Below, piece by piece: positions 1 to 7,364 of a stretch of DNA of 17,498 nucleotides. The stretch spans positions 1 through 17,498 of the forward strand of contig CAZPZR010000038.1 in assembly GCA_964591105.1 (NCBI GenBank), written 5' to 3'. Below the pieces are notes generated by a model. The model did not search any database and was not told the DNA's origin. It worked only from the letters and a program-made list of their open reading frames with translations. The position numbers and the translations under genes are program-made. Numbering within the stretch: position 1 is the first letter of the stretch; each line of letters starts with the position of its first letter. Source of the DNA: CAZPZR01 sp964591105. Its GTDB lineage: Bacteria; Bacillota; Clostridia; Lachnospirales; Lachnospiraceae.

Positions 1-1985
1 AATGCATATGTGTTCCAAAGTGTTCCCATGAACTTACGCTGTCCTTCTACTACTGCTTTGCCGTGGAAACGGTTTGGAAGCCATGGTGCACTGTTTACAT
101 AGAAATACCAGCGGATTGCATCTGCTCCGTATTTTTCCAATGCGTCAAATGGGTCTACTGCATTTCCTTTTGACTTACTCATCTTCTGACCATTTTCATC
201 CTGCACGTGTCCGAGAACGATAACGTTCTTGTATGGTGCTTTGTTGAAGATCAATGTTGAAATTGCCAGAAGAGAATAGAACCATCCACGTGTCTGGTCT
301 ACTGCTTCTGAAATAAAGTCTGCTGGGAACTGTTTCTCGAACAGGTCTTTATTTTCAAATGGATAGTGATGCTGTGCAAATGGCATAGAACCACTGTCAA
401 ACCAGCAGTCAATTACTTCTGGTACACGGTGCATTTCTTTTCCGCAGATTGGACACTTGATTGTTACATCGTCAATGTATGGACGGTGAAGTTCGATGTC
501 GTCTGGGCAGTTATCTGACATTTCTTTCAATTCAGCAATGCTTCCGATAGAATGCTGATGTCCGCATTCACATTCCCAGATATTTAATGGAGTTCCCCAG
601 TAACGGTTACGGCTGATACCCCAGTCCTGAACATTTTCCAACCAGTCGCCGAAACGTCCTTTTCCGATACTTTCTGGAATCCAGTTGATTGTGTTGTTAT
701 TTGCGATCAGGTCATCTTTTACATCTGTCATCTTGATGAACCATGATTCACGAGCGTAGTAAATGAGTGGAGTATCACATCTCCAGCAGTGTGGGTAGCT
801 ATGTTCGAAGTTTGGTGCTTCGAAGAGGAGTCCTCTTGCTTCCAGATCTTTCAATACTTCTGGGTCTGCTTTCTTTACAAATAATCCTGCAAATGGAGTA
901 GAATCTGCCATCTCACCTTTTTCATTTACAAGCTGTACGAATGGGAAGTCGTATTTACGTCCAACTTTCGCATCGTCTTCACCAAATGCTGGTGCGATAT
1001 GAACAACACCAGTACCATCTGTCAATGTTACGTATGTGTCACATACAACGTGGAAACATTTTTTACCCTGTTTGTCTGCAACATCTTTTGCACACTGGTA
1101 AAGTGGTTCATATTCTTTGTATTCTAATTCCTGTCCTTTGTAAGTTTCAAGAACTTCATATGCTTTTTCGCCTTCGTTTGCCAGTTTTCCAAGAACTGTG
1201 TCAAGAAGTGCTGTTGCCATGTAATATACATTACCATCTACACATTTTACTTTTGCGTACTCTTCTTCAGGGTGTACACAAAGGCCGATGTTAGATGGAA
1301 GTGTCCATGGTGTTGTTGTCCATGCCAAGATATAAGCATCTTCTCCAACTACTTTGAAACGTACGATTGCTGAACGTTCTTTAACATCTTTGTATCCCTG
1401 CGCTACTTCCTGTGCAGAAAGTGGAGTTCCACAACGTGGGCAATATGGTACAATCTTGAAGCCTTTGTATAAGAGACCTTTGTCCCAAATCTGCTTCAAT
1501 GCCCACCATTCAGATTCGATGAAGTTGTTGTCATACGTAACATATGGATTTTCCATGTCAGCCCAGAAACCAACTGTGCTTGAGAAATCTTCCCACATGC
1601 CTTTGTATTTCCATACACTTTCTTTACATTTGTCAATGAATGGTTCCAAACCATATTCCTCAATCTGTTCCTTGCCATCCAGACCAAGAAGCTTTTCAAC
1701 TTCAAGCTCTACAGGAAGACCGTGAGTATCCCATCCCGCTTTTCTAGGAACTTCGTATCCCTTCATTGTGCGGTATCTTGGGATCATGTCTTTGATAACA
1801 CGAGTCAATACGTGTCCGATATGAGGTTTTCCGTTGGCAGTCGGTGGCCCGTCATAGAATGTGTACATGTCGTTGCCATCGCGCATTTCCATACTTTTTT
1901 CAAAAATATGATTGTCTGCCCAAAATTTTTCAGTTGCTTTTTCTCTGTCAACAAAATTTAAGTCAGTAGAAACTTTTTTATACAT
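1..1985 (-). CDS. ileS: Isoleucine--tRNA ligase, type 2 (5' part; runs off the left edge)
   Basis: Cytoplasmic class I aminoacyl-tRNA synthetase that charges tRNA-Ile. I translated 661 codons from the ATG at 1985; the 3' end lies outside the window (bacterial IleRS is usually 900-1,050 residues). The class I HIGH motif is at residues 55-58 in the context YDGPPTANGKPHIGH, and KMSKS is at about 601-605 (QKMSKSKGNAVDP). A Cys pair in an editing/zinc-like region (YCPRCGTPLS) and GWDTHGLPVE are also present. PPTANGKPHIGH, rather than PPYANGDIHIGH, and the KMSKSKGN context resemble the type 2, eukaryote-like IleRS group that includes mupirocin-insensitive enzymes; that subgroup call is inference. 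The start is set by GGAGGG at 1992-1997, 6 nt upstream; the ATG at 1989 hits a stop after three codons. A T-box leader upstream regulates it. Confidence 0.97.
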   Translation of the reverse strand, partial: MYKKVSTDLNFVDREKATEKFWADNHIFEKSMEMRDGNDMYTFYDGPPTANGKPHIGHVLTRVIKDMIPRYRTMKGYEVPRKAGWDTHGLPVELEVEKLLGLDGKEQIEEYGLEPFIDKCKESVWKYKGMWEDFSSTVGFWADMENPYVTYDNNFIESEWWALKQIWDKGLLYKGFKIVPYCPRCGTPLSAQEVAQGYKDVKERSAIVRFKVVGEDAYILAWTTTPWTLPSNIGLCVHPEEEYAKVKCVDGNVYYMATALLDTVLGKLANEGEKAYEVLETYKGQELEYKEYEPLYQCAKDVADKQGKKCFHVVCDTYVTLTDGTGVVHIAPAFGEDDAKVGRKYDFPFVQLVNEKGEMADSTPFAGLFVKKADPEVLKDLEARGLLFEAPNFEHSYPHCWRCDTPLIYYARESWFIKMTDVKDDLIANNNTINWIPESIGKGRFGDWLENVQDWGISRNRYWGTPLNIWECECGHQHSIGSIAELKEMSDNCPDDIELHRPYIDDVTIKCPICGKEMHRVPEVIDCWFDSGSMPFAQHHYPFENKDLFEKQFPADFISEAVDQTRGWFYSLLAISTLIFNKAPYKNVIVLGHVQDENGQKMSKSKGNAVDPFDALEKYGADAIRWYFYVNSAPWLPNRFHGKAVVEGQRKFMGTLWNTYA

Positions 1986-2009
1986 ACATAACCCTCCTTG
2001 TGATAATTT

Positions 2010-2042
2010 AGGACGTAGTAAAATTGAAAAAGGCTACGTCCT
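2010..2042 (-). other. Second perfect hairpin just upstream of the ileS ribosome binding site
   Basis: AGGACGTAG and CTACGTCCT form a perfect 9-bp stem around a 15-nt AT-rich loop. It ends 12 nt before the GGAGGG ribosome binding site. Its first arm, with the preceding T, reads TAGGACG and is an exact complement of the CGTCCTA strand shared by the T-box antiterminator and terminator, so an alternative long-range pairing is possible in readthrough transcripts. Confidence 0.6.
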
Positions 2043-2049
2043 ATTTTGA

Positions 2050-2070
2050 CATTTGGGGTGTACCCAAATG
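2050..2070 (-). other. Perfect hairpin between T-box terminator and ileS
   Basis: CATTTGGG and CCCAAATG form an uninterrupted 8-bp stem around a 5-nt loop. It lies about 10 nt beyond the attenuator's T run and has no T run of its own, so it is not an ordinary terminator. Its role is unknown; mRNA stabilisation or processing is possible. Confidence 0.6.
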
Positions 2071-2079
2071 AAAAGTTGT

Positions 2080-2111
2080 AAAAAAAACCCCCGTCCTGAA
2101 TAGGACGAGGG
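2080..2111 (-). terminator. T-box attenuator terminator
   Basis: On the minus strand, CCCTCGTCCT and AGGACGGGGG can form a 10-bp stem (one G-U) around the loop ATTC, followed immediately by eight T residues. The 5' arm overlaps the sequence needed for the antiterminator, so it forms only when the T-box is not stabilised by uncharged tRNA. Confidence 0.9.
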
Positions 2112-2320
2112 ATATATAACTACCTTCGCTTATGACCACCTAAACATACTATCATATGTCTTCCGGATAACGGTGGAATGCCGTCAGCTTCTACTCAAAG
2201 TACGATTCTTTCAAAATCTGCAACTCGGAAGTGATCTTCAACTATTCCATACTCGCATTGGGCTCACACCATCCCCAACTCGCTGCGGCTTTCCGATATA
2301 GCCTACTGTCTTCGTCAAAG
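2080..2320 (-). promoter_or_regulatory. T-box riboswitch (isoleucine) in the ileS leader
   Basis: This leader fills most of the gene-free stretch 1986-2409. Reading the minus strand, it begins GACGAAGACAGTAGG near 2318 and continues with the Stem I segments GCAGCGAG and GGTGTGAGCCC. It then has GAAG-AUC-ACUUCCGAGU, in which AUC (2235-2233) is the expected specifier codon for tRNA-Ile, followed by the usual purine. Downstream come the conserved CCGUUAUC after Stem III (near 2165-2172), the T-box proper (UAGGUGGUCAUAAGCG, 2142-2127), and an intrinsic terminator. The 3' antiterminator strand CGUCCUA (2107-2101) is also the 5' arm of the terminator, which is the classic exclusive switch. UGGU in the bulge complements the tRNA 3' ACCA. 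Uncharged tRNA-Ile should favour readthrough into ileS. The bulge is unusual (see findings). Confidence 0.9.
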
Positions 2321-2339
2321 TTTTTCCATATGCTTTTTC

Positions 2340-2369
2340 ATTATATTCAAAAAACCCCTGAGTAGTCAA
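2340..2369 (-). promoter_or_regulatory. Promoter for ileS
   Basis: TTGACT (2369-2364), an 18-bp spacer and a perfect TATAAT (2345-2340) form a sigma-A-type promoter. The predicted start is near 2333, about 15 nt before the first recognisable T-box sequence. The -35 hexamer lies inside the stem-loop of the terminator that closes the upstream operon. Confidence 0.7.
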
Positions 2370-2377
2370 GGGTTTTT
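2349..2377 (-). terminator. Terminator of the SGNH-DUF4358-MBOAT-DHHW operon (works on both strands)
   Basis: The minus strand reads AAAAACCCTTGA, loop CTAC, then TCAGGGGTTTTTT: a 12-bp stem with one G-U pair, ending in a T run. It starts about 33 nt after the DHHW gene stop. Because A and T runs flank both sides, it could also terminate plus-strand transcription. It overlaps the ileS promoter. Confidence 0.85.
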
Positions 2378-2409
2378 CTTGTCTTTATGCCGACTTTTTC
2401 ATTCTAATT

Positions 2410-3600
2410 TTAATTATTTTCCAAAACACCGCGAATACTGTTATCTTCTACAAATGTATTTCCATTATACAGGAACAATACGCTTGAGATTCGATTGTCT
2501 TCCATCACTTCCTGGATATCATCGTAATAGTATCTCGGGTCAATGACAATGATTTCTCGATAGTGAGAAACCAAAAATGGAATCACGCTGTTCGCGTACG
2601 AATCTTTGATTAGCAGCAATCGTTCTGTAGAATCTGCAGTCGTTTTGATATCCAGAATCGGATAATTTCCACCCAAAAACAGTGCATATTTATCCTTTCC
2701 TTCCAATTTGGAAGCGTCATAAAGTGTCGCTGTCTTGGTCTGTGCCTCCACATTATTTACCACAACCTGAACGCCATTATCCAGATTTTCAGGCGCATAA
2801 ATATAAATCGGTTCCTCATAACCCGTCTCATACCCGCTGGTAGATGACAACGTTCCGTTAAATGTATTCGTCACCGCGTACGCCTTCATATTCGAAGTCA
2901 CGTTCGTATCAAGCTTCATATCCTTCGCAAGCTGCTGATACCCATAATACGCACCTAGCGTCGTCCAGTGGTGATCCGTGTGATAATAAAGTTCTTCCGA
3001 GCGATGCTCCTTCATAATTTTCTCCGCATCAATCCACTGAAAACCAGTTCCAAGTGTCTTTTTGATTTCTGCAAATTGCTGGTTCTGGTCTTCTGTCACT
3101 GCAAATCTCGGCAACTGGTCGGATTTAATATTTGCCGCATTCGGCACGAGCATCATATACATTGGAATGTCGCTATACTGCTTCTGGAAATTTTTCATAG
3201 CTTCCAGATTCGCCTCCATCTGTTCTCCATCCGCCTTCGCAATATCCTCCAGAAGATATTTATTTTTTCCTTTAAATACGCCATTTGATTTGCGCTTTCC
3301 GGCAATCAGATCCACTCTGCTCTTGAGGGATACCCAGAAATTTCTCCCCACAAACTGGTCGGACACATAAGATTCGTAATGCTCCATCCATCTGCCGCTC
3401 TCTACTCCGACGAATGTAAACTTCGGTTTCTGCTCCAACGCACGGTTTTCTTTCTCTGAAAATTGTTTGTCCCCCGTCACAAGATTCATCAGACAGAACA
3501 ACAACAAAATCGCGAGAAAGATTACGGCCGCAAATTTGTTTTTCTGCAATTCTCTTCGATATAATCGTTTTCTTCGTTCTTCTCTTTCTAATTCGTTCAT
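2410..3600 (-). CDS. DHHW-family membrane-anchored protein (AlgJ/AlgX/DltD-like accessory)
   Basis: 396 residues with a charged cytoplasmic N-terminus, one membrane helix at about residues 22-41, and an extracytoplasmic domain. The family-naming DHHW motif is at 209-212 (YYHTDHHWTTLG), and a Ser-containing block, IKDSYANS (Ser334), lies near the C-terminus. Together these resemble the Asp-His and Ser elements of the SGNH-like acetyltransferases AlgJ/AlgX. The likely role is to receive an acyl group moved across the membrane by the neighbouring MBOAT protein and transfer it to a surface polysaccharide. That role rests on the family and the gene pair; acceptor and donor are unknown. The start ATG at 3600 follows TAGGAG, which overlaps the MBOAT stop codon, with an 8-nt gap between genes. 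It is the last gene of its operon. Confidence 0.88.
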   Translation of the reverse strand: MNELEREERRKRLYRRELQKNKFAAVIFLAILLLFCLMNLVTGDKQFSEKENRALEQKPKFTFVGVESGRWMEHYESYVSDQFVGRNFWVSLKSRVDLIAGKRKSNGVFKGKNKYLLEDIAKADGEQMEANLEAMKNFQKQYSDIPMYMMLVPNAANIKSDQLPRFAVTEDQNQQFAEIKKTLGTGFQWIDAEKIMKEHRSEELYYHTDHHWTTLGAYYGYQQLAKDMKLDTNVTSNMKAYAVTNTFNGTLSSTSGYETGYEEPIYIYAPENLDNGVQVVVNNVEAQTKTATLYDASKLEGKDKYALFLGGNYPILDIKTTADSTERLLLIKDSYANSVIPFLVSHYREIIVIDPRYYYDDIQEVMEDNRISSVLFLYNGNTFVEDNSIRGVLENN

Positions 3601-3608
3601 GTTCGCTC

Positions 3609-5015
3609 CTAAAATCTAAAGTACAAAAATGGATTATAGGTCTCCGTTACAAGGTACGCAATACACAGCAAAAACAGCACTGCGTAAATCACGCCATTGA
3701 TTACCTTCACATTCATTTTTCCGTAACGCATGATGCGCTGATAATTCTGGTGCACAACCGGTGTCGCTCCAAGAATCAGCAAAATCCACAGGCTCAGGTT
3801 GGTCATCAGCAAATACAGACTTTCCTGATCAATGATTCCATGCGCGCCAACTCCAAACATCGTTCCAATATAGCCTACTGCCTGCCCAAAGGAATTGCTG
3901 AAGAACAGCACCCATCCAAACAGAACAAGCACAATGCTGTAAATGTGTCGCAACACACCCGGCACTTTCTCCAACTTGTCCGCCAGCACATATTTCTCAA
4001 AAATCAAAAGCACGCCGTAGTAAAGTCCCCAAGCCACAAAGTTCCATGCCGCACCATGCCACAGCCCAGTCAGCATCCACACAATCAGCAAGTTGCGAAT
4101 GTGCTTTCCTTTCGAAACACGATTTCCGCCAAGCGGAATATAAATATAATCGCGGAACCATGTGCTCAGCGAAATATGCCATCTGCGCCAAAATTCCGTA
4201 ATGCTCTTAGAAATATATGGGTAATCGAAGTTTTTGCAGAATCGGAATCCAAACATCTTTCCAAGTCCTACCGCCATATCAGAGTACCCACTAAAGTCAA
4301 AATAAATCTGGAACATATATGCAAATGCACCCAGCCACGCAGTCAGAACGGATACTTTCCCAGTTCCAAGTGCTGTTACTTCTGTAAAAATCATTCCGGA
4401 AGTATTGGCAAGCAAAACTTTTTTCGAAAGTCCTCGGATAAAATACATACATCCATCACCAAATTTCCCCCAGGAAACGGTTCGATTTGCCAGCTGCTCA
4501 TCCACATCTGCGTACTGTACGATTGGTCCGGCAATCAACTGCGGAAACATCGTCACATACAATGCAAAATTCATAATGTTCTTCTGCACTTTTACATTTC
4601 CACGATACACATCTATGATATAAGACAAAATCTGGAACGTGTAAAAGGAAATTCCAATCGGCAATGGCAACGGCTGATAGGAAATCTTCACCGGAAGAAT
4701 TGCATTGATAGAATCAATTACAAAACCTTCATATTTGAAAAATCCTAAAATCGCTACATTTACAACAATATTAAAAATCAAACTTCGCTTCGCCAACTGC
4801 TCATTTTCCAAGTTTCTTGCAATATCCAATCCGCTTACATAGTTAAACAAAATAGATAATATCATCAAAAAAATGTATATTGGTTCGCCCCATGCATAAA
4901 AAACCAAACTTGCCATCAGCAAAATCGGATTTCTAAACATTTTCGGCAACACATAGTACAAAATAAGCACAATCGGCAAAAATGTAAACAAAAATATAAT
5001 ACTACTAAATAACAT
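3609..5015 (-). CDS. MBOAT-family O-acyltransferase (AlgI/PatB/DltB-like)
   Basis: 468 residues, polytopic from the first residues onward. MBOAT hallmarks are present: FPQLIAGPIVQY (about 157-168), FQIYFDFSGYSDMAVGLG (about 235-252), WRRWHISLSTWFRDY with His280, and MLTGLWHGAAWNF with the near-invariant His320. These blocks and the length match AlgI-type enzymes, which pass an acyl group (usually acetyl) through the membrane to an extracytoplasmic partner. The partner is probably the DHHW protein encoded 8 nt downstream, perhaps with the SGNH protein at the start of the operon. The target could be the glycan controlled by the adjacent capsule-type genes, peptidoglycan or a teichoic acid; the sequence does not decide. 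AAGGG lies 8 nt before the ATG. Confidence 0.94.
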   Translation of the reverse strand: MLFSSIIFLFTFLPIVLILYYVLPKMFRNPILLMASLVFYAWGEPIYIFLMILSILFNYVSGLDIARNLENEQLAKRSLIFNIVVNVAILGFFKYEGFVIDSINAILPVKISYQPLPLPIGISFYTFQILSYIIDVYRGNVKVQKNIMNFALYVTMFPQLIAGPIVQYADVDEQLANRTVSWGKFGDGCMYFIRGLSKKVLLANTSGMIFTEVTALGTGKVSVLTAWLGAFAYMFQIYFDFSGYSDMAVGLGKMFGFRFCKNFDYPYISKSITEFWRRWHISLSTWFRDYIYIPLGGNRVSKGKHIRNLLIVWMLTGLWHGAAWNFVAWGLYYGVLLIFEKYVLADKLEKVPGVLRHIYSIVLVLFGWVLFFSNSFGQAVGYIGTMFGVGAHGIIDQESLYLLMTNLSLWILLILGATPVVHQNYQRIMRYGKMNVKVINGVIYAVLFLLCIAYLVTETYNPFLYFRF

Positions 5016-5032
5016 CTCTCTATCCCTTGATC

Positions 5033-5521
5033 CTACGAAATACTTTCCTTAAATGCTCTGTCAATCTTATCTGCATCCTTCGACACTGCCACCAACACAT
5101 AATAACCTTTGGTTTCTACCACTGCGGAATTGATTAACTTTGTCTGTTCCACGCCATAGCCCTCGAAATTATTCTTCTGCGTTTCCAGACGTTCTTCGAT
5201 TGCCTGTTCCACACTTTCCACCTGGCTTTTGTCTTTCACCTTGATGACTAGAATTTCGTTGACACTCATTACGTCATCCGGAATATAGAGCACAGCTCCC
5301 GCGTAGTCATCCGCATTCAATCCGTAATATTTCTTCAAATCCTGCGTATTTCCTTTGCTCAATCCCTCTGTGTTCGTTACTTTCATAATATTTTTGTCAA
5401 TTGCATCCACAGACACCGAATCGTTCCCCTCACGGGCAATCAAAAATACCACATACGCAACAAGCAAAACTACCATTAAATATTTGAATCCATTGATCCA
5501 ATCCCATGTTATCTTCTTCAT
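5033..5521 (-). CDS. DUF4358-type membrane-anchored protein
   Basis: 162 residues with an N-terminal membrane helix (about 14-28) and an extracytoplasmic, mostly alpha/beta-looking remainder. Blocks such as YAGAVLYIPDDVMSVNEILVI (around 73-93), an Ala/Glu-rich helix and NNFEGYGVEQTKLI (about 117-130) match my memory of DUF4358 proteins, which recur beside MBOAT/DHHW genes in Clostridia. The biochemical function is unknown; no catalytic motif is visible. A start at 5521 (MKKITWDW) is chosen because its ATG overlaps the upstream stop as TAATG, indicating translational coupling. A longer reading from 5557 would sit inside the SGNH gene without a ribosome binding site. Gap to the MBOAT gene: 17 nt. 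Confidence 0.8.
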   Translation of the reverse strand: MKKITWDWINGFKYLMVVLLVAYVVFLIAREGNDSVSVDAIDKNIMKVTNTEGLSKGNTQDLKKYYGLNADDYAGAVLYIPDDVMSVNEILVIKVKDKSQVESVEQAIEERLETQKNNFEGYGVEQTKLINSAVVETKGYYVLVAVSKDADKIDRAFKESIS

Positions 5522-6276
5522 TATAACTCTGCTGCCTCCACCATCTGTTCTACCCATTCCTTATAGTATTCTGTCGTCACATGCACACCATCTGCCGCAT
5601 AATATTCAGGTTTCACAAGCTCGGTATTGTCAATAAATGTGATTTCCAGTTCCTCACACAATTTCTCCAGTCCCTCGTTAAATTGTGGAATACTTGCTAA
5701 CTCAGGAGCTTTCGCAACCGCGCCTTCGGTTGCAGGAAGAATACTATTTACATAAATGGCTGTATCTGGAAGCGCCTCTTTCAAATCTTCCAAAATCGCG
5801 CGATATGCTTTCACAAAACCTTCCGGTTTTCCTCGCTGCGCAGTCAAATCGTTCATTCCATATGCTAAAAATAATGTTCCCGGCTTCATTTCCTTCGCCT
5901 TCTCGATATGCCCTTCAATCTTCTTGTTGGCTACCTCAGTCACTTCTGTTCCTCGCTCAGCCACAACATAAGATTCATTCAAAACACCATATTCATACAA
6001 ACCCTGCGTAACAGAATCACCTAAAATTAAGCAATCTTCAAATTCTGTGTTAATATTGATTTCACCAGACTCGCGCAACGCCTTCTTTTCTGCACCTTCT
6101 AGTTCTTTCACTTTTTTTGCTACTTTCGTGACATCTGTCTGTTCCATTGTTTTTAAGATTTTTTGTCCCTTTGTGATATCTTCCTTCGGTTTTCTCAACT
6201 GAATCAACAAGACAATAAGGATAATAACTACGACCAGTATCACTGATGCCAACTTTATTTTTTTCGTCTTATCCAC
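5521..6276 (-). CDS. Membrane-anchored SGNH/GDSL-family hydrolase or acyltransferase
   Basis: 251 residues from the GTG start. A short Lys-rich N-terminus precedes a membrane helix (about 8-27), then a linker and an SGNH domain. Catalytic blocks are clear: ILGDSVTQG with Ser88, YGMND with Asn142, and DGVH with Asp229 and His232. These enzymes cleave or transfer acyl esters, outside the membrane here. As first gene of the MBOAT operon it could de-acylate or acylate the same polymer. GTG at 6276 is preferred: TGGAGGG (6284-6290) sits 7 nt before it, whereas the alternative ATG 12 nt upstream overlaps that ribosome binding site. An in-frame reading extends to 6360 but crosses the terminator and promoter. 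The stop overlaps the next start by 1 nt. Confidence 0.9.
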   Translation of the reverse strand: MDKTKKIKLASVILVVVIILIVLLIQLRKPKEDITKGQKILKTMEQTDVTKVAKKVKELEGAEKKALRESGEININTEFEDCLILGDSVTQGLYEYGVLNESYVVAERGTEVTEVANKKIEGHIEKAKEMKPGTLFLAYGMNDLTAQRGKPEGFVKAYRAILEDLKEALPDTAIYVNSILPATEGAVAKAPELASIPQFNEGLEKLCEELEITFIDNTELVKPEYYAADGVHVTTEYYKEWVEQMVEAAEL

Positions 6277-6321
6277 AAAATTTCCCTCCATTTGTAATCT
6301 TTTCCCCAAAACAATACTTCT

Positions 6322-6350
6322 ATTGTATATAAAAAACCGACAATTGTCCA
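6322..6350 (-). promoter_or_regulatory. Promoter for the SGNH-DUF4358-MBOAT-DHHW operon
   Basis: TGGACA (6350-6345), a 17-bp spacer and TACAAT (6327-6322) each differ from the sigma-A consensus at one base. The predicted start is near 6315, giving a leader of about 39 nt. The -35 hexamer lies in the loop and descending arm of the preceding terminator, and the -10 follows its T run. Confidence 0.65.
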
Positions 6351-6373
6351 CACCTGACAATTATCGGTTTTTT
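6331..6373 (-). terminator. Strong terminator after the LCP gene (works on both strands)
   Basis: An 18-bp stem (one G-U pair) around a 7-nt loop: the minus strand runs AAAAAACCGATAATTGTC, loop AGGTGTG, GACAATTGTCGGTTTTTT. It begins 13 nt after the LCP stop codon and so closes the capsule-type operon. Flanking A and T runs make it a candidate bidirectional terminator. Confidence 0.92.
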
Positions 6374-6385
6374 CTTTGCACCCCT

Positions 6386-7339
6386 TTAATATAACAAAGA
6401 GTCTAAATATTCTTTATTTGCTTCAATATCTGGCTCTAAAACTGCCATTCCTTTGTAATTGATAGAATCATAAGTTCCATCCTTCGGAAGTGCTGCTTGC
6501 TGCAGTCTTAAATCGTCTACTGCCAGCACATCTTTTGCCAGTGCATAGATTTCACTAACACTCATGTTTGTCTTCACCTGTTCCATGCAGAAATTAATCA
6601 GTGGAAGTAAATCCGCAGGATCTTTTTCCTGCATAATCTTTCGGTAAATACCATACATAACACTTCTTTGTCTTCTTGTTCTTTCAAAATCGCTTCCCAG
6701 TGTTCGGTTTCTTGCGTGTGCCAAAGCCTGGGATCCTGTCAATGTCACTTCACCAGCGTAAATATCCGGCATACCATTCTGCTTATAGTACTCAGCCTCT
6801 TCCTCAGAAATGTAAACCGTCACCCCACCAATTTCGTCAATGACACTTACCAGATTTTCAAAGTTAATCGTAATATAATTCTGAATATCCAGTCCATAGT
6901 TCTTATTCAGCGTATTGATTGTCAAACCAACACCACCATATGCATATGTGTGTCCCAAACGGCTCTTTCCATGTCCGTCAATCTCTACCAATGTGTCACG
7001 CAGGAACGATACGGCTGTTGTCTTCTTATCTGCCTTATTAAATGACACCAGCATCATACTGTCAGAACGTCCCATATCGGAATTCGGATCTCGTGTATCT
7101 GTTCCTACCAGAAGAACATTTACAACATCGTCATCCTTTTGCTCTTTTGCAGCAATCAATACATTCTCCGCATTAGGATCTACCTTATCTTCCGGAACTG
7201 TATCTACGATTCCAGAATAGAACTTCAGGACGATGGATCCATACACACCGATCAAGATAAGCAATAAGATAACCAATACAAGAATAATTATTTTCCGTTT
7301 TTTATTTTTCTTAAAAAAATGTCTGATCTTTCTTCTCAT
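6386..7339 (-). CDS. LytR-CpsA-Psr (LCP) family glycopolymer ligase
   Basis: 317 residues: a very basic cytoplasmic N-terminus, one membrane helix (about 17-38) and an extracytoplasmic LCP domain. LCP proteins move undecaprenyl-pyrophosphate-linked glycopolymers (capsule, teichoic acid or secondary polymers) onto peptidoglycan. Visible family blocks are VLLVGTDTRD (75-84), RSDSMMLVS (91-99), SFLRDTLVEI (111-120, with Arg114/Asp115), and HARNR plus the Arg-rich FERTRRQRS (about 208-226), which bind the pyrophosphate-lipid. AAGGAG lies 7 nt before the ATG. It is the last gene of the phosphatase-kinase operon, 25 nt after the second kinase, so it likely attaches the polymer that the kinases regulate. 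Confidence 0.95.
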   Translation of the reverse strand: MRRKIRHFFKKNKKRKIIILVLVILLLILIGVYGSIVLKFYSGIVDTVPEDKVDPNAENVLIAAKEQKDDDVVNVLLVGTDTRDPNSDMGRSDSMMLVSFNKADKKTTAVSFLRDTLVEIDGHGKSRLGHTYAYGGVGLTINTLNKNYGLDIQNYITINFENLVSVIDEIGGVTVYISEEEAEYYKQNGMPDIYAGEVTLTGSQALAHARNRTLGSDFERTRRQRSVMYGIYRKIMQEKDPADLLPLINFCMEQVKTNMSVSEIYALAKDVLAVDDLRLQQAALPKDGTYDSINYKGMAVLEPDIEANKEYLDSLLY

Positions 7340-7364
7340 TATTGTACTCCTTTTTCTTCTCTCA

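Noticed and set aside
941..1725. Plus-strand frames of 117 and 123 codons
   Set aside because: Both are opposite ileS, which translates cleanly through the region with HIGH and KMSKS motifs.
3750..4748. 332-codon open frame on the plus strand
   Set aside because: It lies entirely opposite the MBOAT gene, whose motifs are unmistakable. The plus-strand protein is rich in His, Gln and Asn with no recognisable domain, as expected for an antisense shadow.
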